DNA from: Desulfoprunum benzoelyticum
GTDB taxonomy: Bacteria > Desulfobacterota > Desulfobulbia > Desulfobulbales > Desulfocapsaceae
DNA length: 64,000 bases
NCBI RefSeq assembly: GCF_014201505.1
Contig: NZ_JACHEO010000002.1
Coordinates: 186,001 to 250,000, forward strand
Reading direction: 5' to 3'
Every line of letters starts with the position of its first letter. The stretch's first letter is position 1. A model generated the notes under the pieces. That model searched no databases and was not told the origin of the DNA. It was given only the letters and a program-made list of their open reading frames with translations. Below are positions 27,138-36,293 of this stretch, one piece after another. The translations under genes were made by a program, and so were the position numbers.

Positions 27138-28424
27138 CTAACGGCCCCCCGCCATAACGCCTACGCCAGAAACCAGCTTTTCCAGTTCGGCAACTTCAAC
27201 CCGCATCCGCTCTTCCCATGTCCAGAAAGTTTCGGACAGCTTCTTCTGCGCTTGTCCGAGGCGCTCTCGCAACTGTTCATCCCGGCAGATTTCAGAGAGA
27301 AGGTTGCCCAGAGTTTCCGTATCGTCCTTTTCGGTCAACAGGGCATTTGCACGATGATGCAGCAGGTCGGACGTCGACGAGTCGTTGACCGAGACAACCG
27401 GCAGCCCGGCCCAGGCCGCTTCGTACAGGGGGTTGCATCGGTTAGTGACGTCGTTGGTCAGCATGAAAACGTCGGCGGTGTTCATCAGGGCCCAGATGTC
27501 GTCATGGGCCACGGCCCCCAGCCACACCACCTGATCCGACACCTTCAGTTCAGCGGCCAACGTGTGCAAATTCTCTTTTTCCGGGCCGTCGCCGGCAACC
27601 ACCAGCTGACAATCCACGCCCGTCCCACGACAGACAGCCAAAGCCCGCAGCATCCGGTCGATGCGCTTCCAGTAACTCAGGCGGGAGCAGGACACCGCCC
27701 ACCGGCTCTCCAATCTGAGGTTGAGGCCGAAACGGGCGACCAGATCGGCGCGGGTGACTTGTGGGGGCTGCGAAGGGGGTTCGACACCATTCTGCCAAAA
27801 TCGGAAACGGTGGTCGGGTATTCTGAACTTGCGTGCCACTTCATCGCCTCGGGTACCGTCATTGGCGCAGATCAGCAACGCGGATGGAACCAGATAACCG
27901 GCGACGGCGGTCGGGTAGCGCAGGCTGACGAGAGGCCTGTTCATTAAATCGGCGAGGAAGGTGCCGTAAAGGCGGGTGACATTGGGCACCTTGAACCAAC
28001 GGCCGAGCAAATAGCCAGCCAGCGCGGCGTATTGATTGTGGGCATAAACCAGTTGCGGCACGAACCCATTCCGCCGAACCTGCATGGCTTTCACCATCAG
28101 GCTGGTAGTCAATCCCAGCAGCATGGTGACATTCAAAATCCACCGAAAACCGAAAGGAATGGAATCCCCCTTGCCGCGAGCCTGTACCCGCAGTTTCTTT
28201 AACGGCAGCAACCATCGGCAGGGGGCGAAATGCAACACAAATCCCTTATCCGCAGGAACAAACATCGGCTTATCGTCATCGGAAAAAGGATCATATTTCG
28301 GTAACACCAGTTGGAGGTCATGCCCGGCTGCGAGGTGCCCCTTCAATGTTTCGCGGAGGGAGGGCATGCCGCCTTTGCCGTCCATGGACCAAACGGGAAG
28401 TGCGGAGATATGTAAAAAGTTCAA
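27138..28424 (-). CDS. Glycosyltransferase family 4 protein
   Basis: A 428-residue GT-B glycosyltransferase. The N terminus MNFLHISALPVWSMDGKGGM contains the flexible Gly loop. Others: LVYAHNQYAALAGYLLGRWF, VSCSRLSYWKRIDRMLRAL (donor-domain start), VVAGDGPEKENLHTL, and FMLTNDVTNRCNPLYEAAWA, the EX7E-type site with Asn replacing an acidic residue context. Its start overlaps the stop of the upstream deacetylase by four bases (ATGA), indicating coupling. Sugar specificity is unknown. Confidence 0.88.
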   Translation of the reverse strand: MNFLHISALPVWSMDGKGGMPSLRETLKGHLAAGHDLQLVLPKYDPFSDDDKPMFVPADKGFVLHFAPCRWLLPLKKLRVQARGKGDSIPFGFRWILNVTMLLGLTTSLMVKAMQVRRNGFVPQLVYAHNQYAALAGYLLGRWFKVPNVTRLYGTFLADLMNRPLVSLRYPTAVAGYLVPSALLICANDGTRGDEVARKFRIPDHRFRFWQNGVEPPSQPPQVTRADLVARFGLNLRLESRWAVSCSRLSYWKRIDRMLRALAVCRGTGVDCQLVVAGDGPEKENLHTLAAELKVSDQVVWLGAVAHDDIWALMNTADVFMLTNDVTNRCNPLYEAAWAGLPVVSVNDSSTSDLLHHRANALLTEKDDTETLGNLLSEICRDEQLRERLGQAQKKLSETFWTWEERMRVEVAELEKLVSGVGVMAGGR

Positions 28425-29812
28425 ACTACTGCCCCCTTCGCCTGTACATCAGTCGTATTCAATTGGTGAATCATTTTCCGTTTGCGCTGATATTCACGGC
28501 GCCAATTGCCAAGCCTTTTCCGCAAATTTTCTTTCTCAGGAGGGCAATCGGCGACTTCCCCAACATTGGCAAAGGGAATATGCGACAAGCTGATTTTTTT
28601 ATAAGAATCCAACAAGTCAAGACTGACGCCCGCCTGAAGGTCTTGCCCACTGACAAGGAACTTACAATCAGCTGCAACTTGAATGCTCCAATATACATCG
28701 GGACTCGCCCGGTAATGCGTGGCAAAGAGTCGGTTGCTCGCTTTGTCGAATTCGATGTTAGCCGTAGCACTGTCACGCCTGCGCCACCATGCGGCGATAT
28801 CCGCCATATTGCCAGTACAAACGTCCTTATAAGACAGCGCCTTCTGGCAGATGCGCTTGACTAATTGAGGGCAATCACCTATGCGCCCTGGCATATCGGG
28901 ATGGCCATAAATGAACATGGGCTCACAGGAATGATATTTCTTTTCCAACAATTGCTCGAAAAAACGGCCCACTTCTTCCGAACCGAGCTCAAAACCAAAC
29001 TTGGGGAAGCGATCTCCGAGACAGTGAAAAGGGATCTCGACCATGCTGTAAGCTTCGGAATCATTCTTTGGCAGGAAAAAGGGGTAGTCATCATGACCGA
29101 CACCAAACGAACTTGTGTATTGATACCCCTTTTCTTCCAATACCTCATACATCGATGGATGCCAGAAACTGGCTGGGCCGACAAATCCCTTAGGGATAAC
29201 CCCCACTCTGGATAACAAGGCTTCAGTCAATTCAAGATTTTTTCGATTACGCTTTTTGTCGTTGAAGACATAATGTAGGAAGGTATGGTTGCCAACTTCG
29301 GTCTCCAAGTTAATGACTTCTTTTAAAAGGTGTTCTTTCCCCACATAGGCCTTTCCGCAAACGAACAAGGACAAACTCTTCGACCAAGGACGGATGATGT
29401 CAACGAAACGCAATAAACTCGCCTCATCGCCGGCATCCATATCTGCACGAAAGCTAAAAAAACTCCGACATCCATTCGGCCAATACCATTTCTGGATCAG
29501 CGGTATACCAGAAGATTTCAGTGTTTTAAAAATTTCGATATTTATTTCGTTATGTATTTTTTTTGTGGAACGAAGGGGCAAATTTTCCCAAATGAAAGAT
29601 GGAAAAAACTCATTTAAGAAAATGTAATTTTTGTCAACATGGGAAATCTTCTGAATTGCCAATCTATGGGATGACATAGTGATTGCGTTAGAGAGAGCTT
29701 GTTTTTTGAAATCATTTAAGGAGTTCAAAAAACAAGTCCCATCGACCTGAAATAATTCCTTCAGGACACGACTATTCTCGACTTCATTCGATTTGAAACG
29801 ATCCAAGACCAT
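28421..29812 (-). CDS. Polysaccharide deacetylase-like protein
   Basis: A 463-residue protein with a NodB-like central region: SFRADMDAGDEASLLRFVDI (metal Asp site), TEVGNHTFLHYVFND (His motif, HxxxH-like), and GFVGPASFWHPSMYEVL. The first 120 and last 120 residues are unassigned. Deacetylase activity is inferred, as the motif set is less regular than in the other two deacetylases of the window. The start is ATG 29812. Base composition is richer in A+T than upstream genes, suggesting recent acquisition. Confidence 0.68.
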   Translation of the reverse strand: MVLDRFKSNEVENSRVLKELFQVDGTCFLNSLNDFKKQALSNAITMSSHRLAIQKISHVDKNYIFLNEFFPSFIWENLPLRSTKKIHNEINIEIFKTLKSSGIPLIQKWYWPNGCRSFFSFRADMDAGDEASLLRFVDIIRPWSKSLSLFVCGKAYVGKEHLLKEVINLETEVGNHTFLHYVFNDKKRNRKNLELTEALLSRVGVIPKGFVGPASFWHPSMYEVLEEKGYQYTSSFGVGHDDYPFFLPKNDSEAYSMVEIPFHCLGDRFPKFGFELGSEEVGRFFEQLLEKKYHSCEPMFIYGHPDMPGRIGDCPQLVKRICQKALSYKDVCTGNMADIAAWWRRRDSATANIEFDKASNRLFATHYRASPDVYWSIQVAADCKFLVSGQDLQAGVSLDLLDSYKKISLSHIPFANVGEVADCPPEKENLRKRLGNWRREYQRKRKMIHQLNTTDVQAKGAVV

Positions 29813-29824
29813 ATATTGTCTTAT

Positions 29825-31582
29825 TTAGAGAAGCTCCAATTTAATAAATTCTTTGCCGAAGATTACTCTCCTCCATAAATAACCAATTTCGGAACATCCT
29901 GTACTTTTCAAGGCTTTTATTTGATAGAAATTGTTTTTCCTAACGAAAGATATAATGCTCTTATAACCTTTCTCTAAAACAAATGACTCAACAAACTTAC
30001 GATAATTACTGCTAAAACCTATATTTCGAAATTGTTCTAAAACATATGCACGGCAACTACAAATTTCATCGGATTGATACGCGGCTTTTTGTTTTTCTAG
30101 AAAGAATTTGTCTTTTTCTGTGAGCCAAAAAAAAGAACAGGGAGTATTTGGCGTATCTTTCACGTACCCGAGAATTAGAAAATCACCAGAGTTAATACGA
30201 CTTAAGAGCGAGCCATAATCATTTTCATTATAGTGAGGTTTGAATCTGCGAATAAACTCGTGTATGTCTTCCGGATTAGCCTCTTTAAAAGATAATTTAT
30301 CTACAACTGAGGGAAGATTATCCTTGTCAATATTCTTTTTAAAAATGATGTATTTTTCAGAAAAATAAAGTTTTCGCGACTTTTTCTTTGAAATCTTGAT
30401 TATCCGATCAACCACGTTGGTATACTTTCTTTTAATTCGTCTAAATAGTTGGATCATAAATGGTAGCGGATCATCAACGGCAAATATCGCGCTTGTGACT
30501 GGCGGTCGAATTGACCATAACCATGCCCACAGCGAAAGATTGCCATTATTTCTATCTATCTTCGCTGATTCAAAATCTGACGACCACCTTATCCATCGTC
30601 TTGAGATCTTCTTTGGTATGAATTCAGAAAAAGGCAAACCCAAAGCATCCAGATAATTCATAAACGGTATAGGCAAACCATTCCCTTCGGCAAAACCATT
30701 ATTCCAATCGAGCCTGCCAACAGTTGGTTCAATCAGGTAAAACTTCCCATCGCGGGGGTCTCTTTTCATTTCCATCGAACAAGGCCCAACAAAATTGATC
30801 CTTTTGAAGAACCGTGTTGTGATCTCCTCAACCTCCGGGCTGCTTACAACTTCGCAAGAAGAGGTGCTTCCGCAAAGGGGGGGGTATTGCCTGATCTTTC
30901 GGCCACACAATGAGGCGGCCAGCTTGGTATTTTTTTTGTAATATTGAAAACAGAAATATAGATCCGAATCACTGCCCGGAATATACTCTTGGATGATTGC
31001 CTGGGGCTGGTACTCGGAAAATTTCCCATAGCTCTCAAGCATCTCGTCGCTGTCCTTTGCAACAAACGCCTTACCCGAAACATTTGCTATATAGCTATCA
31101 TTTCTATACTCAGGCTTGACGATGACGGGGTATTTCACATTGTCAGGCAATTGCGTAATTTCATCGAAATTTCTAATCGAGAAAGATTTTGGAACGGCCA
31201 AACCGAACTCTTCGGCCATTTGGAAAAAGGTGGTTTTGCACAAGGCCTTTTTAACGGTATCAGCGGCTGGCATGGCAAGGTGGTAATACTTTTTCACTTC
31301 TTCAAGCCTATCCGCTAAAGCGAGAACTGTTGCGTCCCGAACCGGAAACAAAACAGGCTTATCGGTAAAGCTCCCCCCCCGATTCACCAGTTCTTCAACA
31401 AGAGCGCTTTCACTCCCACAGAAAAACCATTTTTCAGAAATGAAACGACTGAATAGATTCGCCGACCTGTCCGTATCGGTAACGACAACAACTTCGACAC
31501 CGCGTCGGCCAAGAGAACGAGCTATTCCCAAACCGTTACCACTGATACCAAGAACGATAGCTTTATTTTTATAATCAAACAT
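29825..31582 (-). CDS. ATP-grasp protein with C-terminal GNAT-like domain
   Basis: A 585-residue apparent two-domain protein. The first about 340 residues are ATP-grasp: AIVLGISGNGLGIARSLGRR, DTVKKALCKTTFFQMAEEFG, YPVIVKPEYRNDSY, AIIQEYIPGSDSDLYF and the catalytic YLIEPTVGRLDWNNGFAEG. The last about 150 residues (FKEANPEDIHEFIRRFKPHY, GDFLILGYVKD, NIGFSSNYRKFVESFVLEKG, ALKSTGCSEIGYLWRRVIF) look like a GNAT acyltransferase. Fusion suggests a ligase and acyltransferase acting in sequence on one glycan substituent, which is inference. Strongly AT-rich compared with the flanks. It ends 12 bases before the deacetylase start. Confidence 0.75.
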   Translation of the reverse strand: MFDYKNKAIVLGISGNGLGIARSLGRRGVEVVVVTDTDRSANLFSRFISEKWFFCGSESALVEELVNRGGSFTDKPVLFPVRDATVLALADRLEEVKKYYHLAMPAADTVKKALCKTTFFQMAEEFGLAVPKSFSIRNFDEITQLPDNVKYPVIVKPEYRNDSYIANVSGKAFVAKDSDEMLESYGKFSEYQPQAIIQEYIPGSDSDLYFCFQYYKKNTKLAASLCGRKIRQYPPLCGSTSSCEVVSSPEVEEITTRFFKRINFVGPCSMEMKRDPRDGKFYLIEPTVGRLDWNNGFAEGNGLPIPFMNYLDALGLPFSEFIPKKISRRWIRWSSDFESAKIDRNNGNLSLWAWLWSIRPPVTSAIFAVDDPLPFMIQLFRRIKRKYTNVVDRIIKISKKKSRKLYFSEKYIIFKKNIDKDNLPSVVDKLSFKEANPEDIHEFIRRFKPHYNENDYGSLLSRINSGDFLILGYVKDTPNTPCSFFWLTEKDKFFLEKQKAAYQSDEICSCRAYVLEQFRNIGFSSNYRKFVESFVLEKGYKSIISFVRKNNFYQIKALKSTGCSEIGYLWRRVIFGKEFIKLELL

Positions 31583-31591
31583 ATGACTCTC

Positions 31592-33139
31592 TTACAATTT
31601 AGTATATTTTACTCGTTTAAATTTAGTATTAATTTTTTTTCTGTAATCGTCTGGAAGCAAAATGAAATAAAACAAAGGCACCCATAACAATAAAAGGATG
31701 AACACGTGAGTGAAAAATAAAAGCCATGTCTCTGGGTACCAAATTTTTATAGAAAATGAACAAATCAACGAAAACAAAACTCCAGCAACAATACCAGGAA
31801 TAACTGAAGATAAAATAAACCTACTTAAAGGGATATTGCCGTTTTTGCTAAGATGATATGGAACCAATATTGTTGGGACGAGAAGACGCCCAACAAGCGT
31901 CCCCAAGGCCACACCGGCCAAACCCAAGTCAAGGGCTAAAACGAAAAATATTGAAAAAAACAGGTTCACCAAAGCTTCAGTGAAGGTAATCGCTGCGTTA
32001 AACCTCACATATCCAAGCGCAGCAAGATAACCTTTACATGGATTTGTGAACAATACAGGGATATTTGCAATCGCAAGGACAGTCATAACCATCGCTGAAG
32101 ATCGCACAGAATTTAAGTCGAAGTTGTCCTGCAACATCCATAAATTCACGAAAGGTTCTGAATAAAATGCGTAGCCGATGTAAATGACAAGACCAACACT
32201 GAGTGAAACACGGACTTGCCGATAAAAAAGATGTTTCGCTTCGCCATCAAGACCTCTCGCAATACTTTTCTGTATAGAAGGAAATATAGTGCTATTTATT
32301 ATTTTAAGGAATGAATAAGTATATAAAATCAGCATTCCACCAACACTATATTCTCGAACTGCCGAAACACTTATAGCTAATCCGACTATGATAAGATCAC
32401 TTTGTCCTATAATTTTGACCGCTGAATTTGAAATTGCAGCAGGGATTCCATAGCTGAACAGCTCTCGAAATCTTTTTCGTGTATACAAAAAAGGGAAAAT
32501 CCTCAGCCCTTTATGAACCCAGCCGGCACAAATCCGGTTGCCGATAACCGCGCAAACATTCCCCGCCATAATGGCGAAAACCAACCCCCAAAGCCCCCAC
32601 CCCATCCCTAGGACATAGACTGTCCCAACTGTGCGCACCAGTAGCACTACCATATCGACCCCACGAGCAATATCGAATCGATCATGGGCCGCAAGCACAC
32701 TTGAATTAATGGCAGCAATTGCGGACAACCAGACATTTACCACCATTAACGGCAAAAGCACCCTGACCGTATCGTAATGTTCAGGGCCAATCTCTTTAAA
32801 TAAAATCGGGAAGAACCACCCAAGGGATATCCCTACCACCAGAATCAACCCACCAACCAGACTAAAAAAACCAAATCCGGCACGGATGGTTTCATCCACC
32901 CCAACTGGATCGTCTTTCCCTAGATACAGTGCCACATGCCGCCCGACACTGGCCCGCACCCCCAGATCGAAGATCCCCATGTACCCGGTGAGAACACTGA
33001 GCAGACTCCAGATGCCGTAAGACACGGCGTCGAGCTTACCGACGATGTAGGGCGAGAGAAAGAACATCACCAGCAAGGTGCTGGCATGGCCCCCCCAGTT
33101 AAACGCCAGATTACGAAGATGTTTACGGGCACTGCTCAT
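31592..33139 (-). CDS. Oligosaccharide flippase (Wzx-like)
   Basis: A 515-residue polytopic membrane protein of the MOP superfamily (RfbX/Wzx type). About 12-14 hydrophobic helices are present, beginning with NLAFNWGGHASTLLVMFFLS and including SYGIWSLLSVLTGYMGIFDLG, a hallmark of polysaccharide transporters. It would flip lipid-linked glycan units to the periplasm. It is the upstream gene of the AT-rich group ending at about 28.4 kb; its C-terminal half is more AT-rich than its N-terminal half. Confidence 0.9.
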   Translation of the reverse strand: MSSARKHLRNLAFNWGGHASTLLVMFFLSPYIVGKLDAVSYGIWSLLSVLTGYMGIFDLGVRASVGRHVALYLGKDDPVGVDETIRAGFGFFSLVGGLILVVGISLGWFFPILFKEIGPEHYDTVRVLLPLMVVNVWLSAIAAINSSVLAAHDRFDIARGVDMVVLLVRTVGTVYVLGMGWGLWGLVFAIMAGNVCAVIGNRICAGWVHKGLRIFPFLYTRKRFRELFSYGIPAAISNSAVKIIGQSDLIIVGLAISVSAVREYSVGGMLILYTYSFLKIINSTIFPSIQKSIARGLDGEAKHLFYRQVRVSLSVGLVIYIGYAFYSEPFVNLWMLQDNFDLNSVRSSAMVMTVLAIANIPVLFTNPCKGYLAALGYVRFNAAITFTEALVNLFFSIFFVLALDLGLAGVALGTLVGRLLVPTILVPYHLSKNGNIPLSRFILSSVIPGIVAGVLFSLICSFSIKIWYPETWLLFFTHVFILLLLWVPLFYFILLPDDYRKKINTKFKRVKYTKL

Positions 33140-33301
33140 AAATAGTCAAAAACCTCATTCAGTCACGGACGTTCACAGACAACACCAGGCAAAAAACCAA
33201 ATTTTGAACATCTTTTTCCGATCCGCTGAAGGCACGGAAGGCACAGAAAAAAGTCAAAAACCGAAAAAATTGCTTTTTAGGCTTCTCCCTTCCATTGATT
33301 T

Positions 33302-34696
33302 TCACCCTTCCACACAGTAATACCCCCCGGTCTTGGGTGGCCCTTTGAAAACGATGCGATTTTCCGCACGCAGATGCTTCAGCCAGCGCTCTATGGTTCG
33401 TTGTGGGATATTCAAACGTTCTTTGATAGCAGCGGAATTGACCCCGGGATTTTCTCTAACAAACTGCAAAACATCATTCACTCCGCCACTTACTCCGCCA
33501 TTCACTCCGCCACTTACTCCGCCACTTACTCCGCCACTTACTCCGCCATTCACTCCCTCAGGCCCTTGGGTCGCCTGAGCGAAGGTTGCCAGCACACCAC
33601 CGGACGTCTCTTCCAGTGTGAAAGAAACATCCGGATAGATTTTGAGCTCTTTACGGATCCGGATCAAACCGCTACCGTATTTTTCAATATTCTTAGTCAG
33701 ATAGAATGCTTCGGCAAGCAGTTTGTTGCGGGTTTGCGATTGGTAGTGGTCCGTGGCCAACTCGGCAAGCGTCAATCCGCCATAGAGATTTCCCGGGCTG
33801 AAAATGGTCAACCGATCATCGTGGATTTTGACCTGAATGTCGGATGCGTTGGCATAATCCCTGTGCACTACGGCATTGAGCAGCGCTTCCCGCAGGGCTG
33901 GCAAGGGGTAAGCGAAACGCTCTTTACGCTGCAAGCCGCCATCGAAATGGAACGATACGCTGACATGAGAAACGATAAAGAGCATGGCCTGTTCGACGGC
34001 TTCGAACAGGGTGTCGGTGATCTGGCGATCATCGATGATCAGGGTCGGCGTCTTGAAACGGCCGATATGAATGTGGTGGCGCAGCGGCTTTTCCGCAAAG
34101 AGCAGCATGGCCGCCCAGGTCGGCCTGTTGTCCTTGATCAGTTTGAGCTTTTCCAGCGCCGACAGCGGCGAGTTGTCGAGGGTGAACCGCCCGCACTCGT
34201 TGACCGTGGCGATGAAGGTGTCGATTTTGTCGATGGACAGGGCATCGAGGCTTTCTTGCGCGGCCGGGTAGGAATCCCAGGAGAGTTGCAGGGATTGCAT
34301 GTAAAGATTGGTAATCTCGGACAGCCCGAGCTGGTGGTTCGAAGAAGACACTCGCCGGAAATATTTCCCCTTGGTGTTGATGGGCTTCACCGGATATTCG
34401 TGAACACGCAGTATGACAACGGTCTTGCCGGCAAGGTCAAACGGCAGGATGTCCGGAATGATGGACGGGCTGGTGGCGGATTTGACCTGGCCGAGCCAGT
34501 CGTTGAGCGTTTCCTTGCCGACCGTTACCCCCCTGACCGCACCATCATCGGCAACACCCACCAGAACGGTTCCTCCCAGGGTGTTGGCGAAGACGACCAG
34601 GGTCTCGATCGTTTCCCGATCGAATGTAGAATTGAATTCTACAGTCAGAGACTCGCCTTGCTGGATCATTTCAAGGATTTTGTCGGTACCGTTCAT
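33302..34696 (-). CDS. AlbA_2/Schlafen-domain ATP-binding regulator with tetrapeptide-repeat linker
   Basis: A 464-residue COG2865-type protein. The N-terminal AlbA_2 (Schlafen-like) domain has QGESLTVEFNSTFDRETIET and FANTLGGTVLVGVADDG; the middle has the ATPase-like C-terminal motif LREALLNAVVHRDYANASDI and EKYGSGLIRIRKEL. A linker of GGVS/GGVN repeats (about 385-415) encoded by 12-base tandem units at 33478-33555 joins a C-terminal winged helix (ERLNIPQRTIERWLKHLRAE). Function is unknown; related proteins are called transcriptional regulators or linked to phage defence. It stands alone in the accessory insert. Confidence 0.85.
   Translation of the reverse strand: MNGTDKILEMIQQGESLTVEFNSTFDRETIETLVVFANTLGGTVLVGVADDGAVRGVTVGKETLNDWLGQVKSATSPSIIPDILPFDLAGKTVVILRVHEYPVKPINTKGKYFRRVSSSNHQLGLSEITNLYMQSLQLSWDSYPAAQESLDALSIDKIDTFIATVNECGRFTLDNSPLSALEKLKLIKDNRPTWAAMLLFAEKPLRHHIHIGRFKTPTLIIDDRQITDTLFEAVEQAMLFIVSHVSVSFHFDGGLQRKERFAYPLPALREALLNAVVHRDYANASDIQVKIHDDRLTIFSPGNLYGGLTLAELATDHYQSQTRNKLLAEAFYLTKNIEKYGSGLIRIRKELKIYPDVSFTLEETSGGVLATFAQATQGPEGVNGGVSGGVSGGVSGGVNGGVSGGVNDVLQFVRENPGVNSAAIKERLNIPQRTIERWLKHLRAENRIVFKGPPKTGGYYCVEG
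33478..33557 (-). repeat. 12-bp in-frame tandem repeat in regulator linker
   Basis: About six to seven units of ACTCCGCCACTT or ACTCCGCCATTC (plus-strand reading), encoding alternating GGVS and GGVN. Copy-number change would alter linker length by four residues without shifting the frame. Confidence 0.85.
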
Positions 34697-34824
34697 ATTT
34701 TACCTGTACAACGTCCTGAAATAGCCAAAATCAACCTTTAAACGTGGTAAGGGCGGATAATGAAGGATTGTAAATTTTCCAAAGCAAATCCGGTTTGTCC
34801 TGCTTTCATCCGAACATTTTAAAG

Positions 34825-35276
34825 CCTTTTCTGTCCACAAAACAACTGAAGATATTGAAAAAAATCAAAAACCGCAATCTATCCAGCGACAACCTGCCAA
34901 TGCCCACCTTTGGCCGGGCCGACACGTTTGAGGTAGCCCTGCTCCTTCAAAAGACCAATTTGCTTTTCAACGGCTGTCGTACTCAGGCCAAGTTCCTGAG
35001 CAAGCTTTACAGTGGTGATCTCTGGATTTTGTTGAATCCGAGAAAGAATGGCATACCTGGTTTCACCCAACATTTCACCCAACATTTCACCCAACATTTC
35101 AACCAACTCGGGGGTATCCTGGGGGAATGCCTGTTCCGTTCCCTTATAACGAAAGACCATCCGCAGAAAGTTTTATACAGTCGATCGCCGTCGCTAGATA
35201 TACGATTTTGTCTTTCACAGGGCTTTGGCCTCGTCGAGCACCCGCTGCCGCAGGTGTTTGTTTAATGGGCGGAAAC
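34825..35276. repeat. Direct duplication, copy 1 (about 430 bp)
   Basis: Nearly identical to 36294-36722. It holds the C-terminal winged-helix fragment and the tail of a nucleotidyltransferase gene. Differences from copy 2 include the number of 12-base TTTCACCCAACA units (three here, contracted there) and a one-base G-run difference. Confidence 0.85.
34879..35160 (-). pseudogene. AlbA_2-type regulator, C-terminal winged-helix fragment (copy 1)
   Basis: A 93-residue open frame matching only the C-terminal winged helix of an AlbA_2/COG2865 regulator (RYAILSRIQQNPEITTVKLA, LGLSTTAVEKQIGLLKEQGY, VGPAKGGHWQV). The region before it, MLGEMLGEMLGE, is a tetrapeptide repeat in the place where the gene at 33302 has its GGVS repeat. 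The AlbA_2 domain is absent; upstream sequence belongs to a nucleotidyltransferase tail. It could still yield a small DNA-binding protein, but a gene remnant is more likely. Confidence 0.7.
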
Positions 35277-35500
35277 TGACAACATCAACCTTACGTTCGA
35301 GGATTCGTGACAGCTCGTCAATCAATGCAATTTGGTCAAAGAGCGTCGAACCAGGGAGAAAATCGACCAGAAAAAATCGACATCGCTGGCGTCGTGATCT
35401 TCGCTACGTGCTACGGAGCCGAAAAGTCGAACATCCGTCGCATGATGCCGGCGAGCGGTGGTCAGAATCGTTTCTTTTTCTTGTCGCAGCTTTTAGTATA
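35210..35500 (-). pseudogene. MNT-domain nucleotidyltransferase remnant, frameshifted
   Basis: Reading leftward gives TTARRHHATDVRLFGSVARS, with the GSVAR and acidic DASDVDF motif of minimal nucleotidyltransferases (MntA-type antitoxins), then a frame break in a run of six T (about 35360). Removing two T restores DVDFLVDFLPGSTLFDQIAL and a normal end with KHLRQRVLDEAKAL. No good start codon is visible in frame. A two-base expansion in the T run best explains it. The partner HEPN gene is absent. Confidence 0.72.
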
Positions 35501-35597
35501 GTTGGCCCAAGCGTCATCCTCCTCTCTCGCCGTCATTTATCGCAAAACCTGCTCCGTCCACGGAAGTCACGGAAAAATCCGGAAACGAAACCTTGAA

Positions 35598-35894
35598 TCA
35601 AGGCAAATACCGCACGATATCCAGTGCTCCATGAAAAACACCCAAAATCACAACATCCCTCCCGGTGGCCCAGAGATAGGCAATCCGGTAATGCCCATAA
35701 AGGAGGATTCTGATTTCGCCCTCGGGTTCCATCCGATAGCAATGGCCAACCCTTGGAAAATCTGCCAATATTTTTGCCTTCTGGACAATACCGGCAATAA
35801 CCCTGGCGGCTGCCGGCGGGTTGTCTTCGGCGATATAATCGTGGATATCGCGCAGCCAACGTTCGGCTTCGGCCGTCCAGACTACTTTTGCCAT
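35598..35894 (-). CDS. parE: RelE/ParE family toxin
   Basis: A 98-residue ParE/RelE-fold toxin: VVWTAEAERWLRDIHDYIAE at the N terminus, AKILADFPRVGHCYRMEPEG, and the core strands EIRILLYGHYRIAYLWATG with VVILGVFHGALDI. ParE-type members poison gyrase, RelE-type cleave mRNA; the sequence alone favours ParE, moderately. It overlaps the upstream antitoxin by 13 bases, the usual coupled arrangement. Confidence 0.87.
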   Translation of the reverse strand: MAKVVWTAEAERWLRDIHDYIAEDNPPAAARVIAGIVQKAKILADFPRVGHCYRMEPEGEIRILLYGHYRIAYLWATGRDVVILGVFHGALDIVRYLP

Positions 35895-36067
35895 GTACGA
35901 ATCCGTCGCTCTAACTCATCCCCGGACAAAACCCGCCCTTCACGAAAATCCACCAGGCCCCGATTGACCATACGCTCAAAAGCCAATTCCCGAAAAATCT
36001 CTTCAAATGAGGCATCATCGGGTTGCGACTGAATAACTTCTTTCATACGCTCTTTTACCGTTGCCAT
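35882..36067 (-). CDS. Antitoxin of ParE-type module
   Basis: A 61-residue acidic/basic helical protein (MATVKERMKEVIQSQPDDAS, FEEIFRELAFERMVNRGLVD, GDELERRIRTWQK) immediately upstream of and overlapping the ParE-like toxin. This size and position fit the antitoxin. ATG 36067 is preferred to 36082, as GGAGAG lies 6 bases before it. The N-terminal part would bind DNA and the C-terminal part the toxin; this is inferred from the module layout. Confidence 0.82.
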   Translation of the reverse strand: MATVKERMKEVIQSQPDDASFEEIFRELAFERMVNRGLVDFREGRVLSGDELERRIRTWQK

Positions 36068-36293
36068 AGATACTCTCCGCATTAATTCAAAAATGCCCTC
36101 AAAATTGTTTCCGTACTCTCCGTGTCCAGAACCAGCATTACAGTTTCTCTTCGCGCTCTGCGTCGCGATCCAACATTAGCCTATCAATCCAATAACTGGG
36201 TTTCCTCCGTTACTGAACCTTCATTCCTTTCCCCGATACTTGCACATAACCTCGGCGTTTATCCTATGCAAAACCAAGATCTTTACCGCAAAG

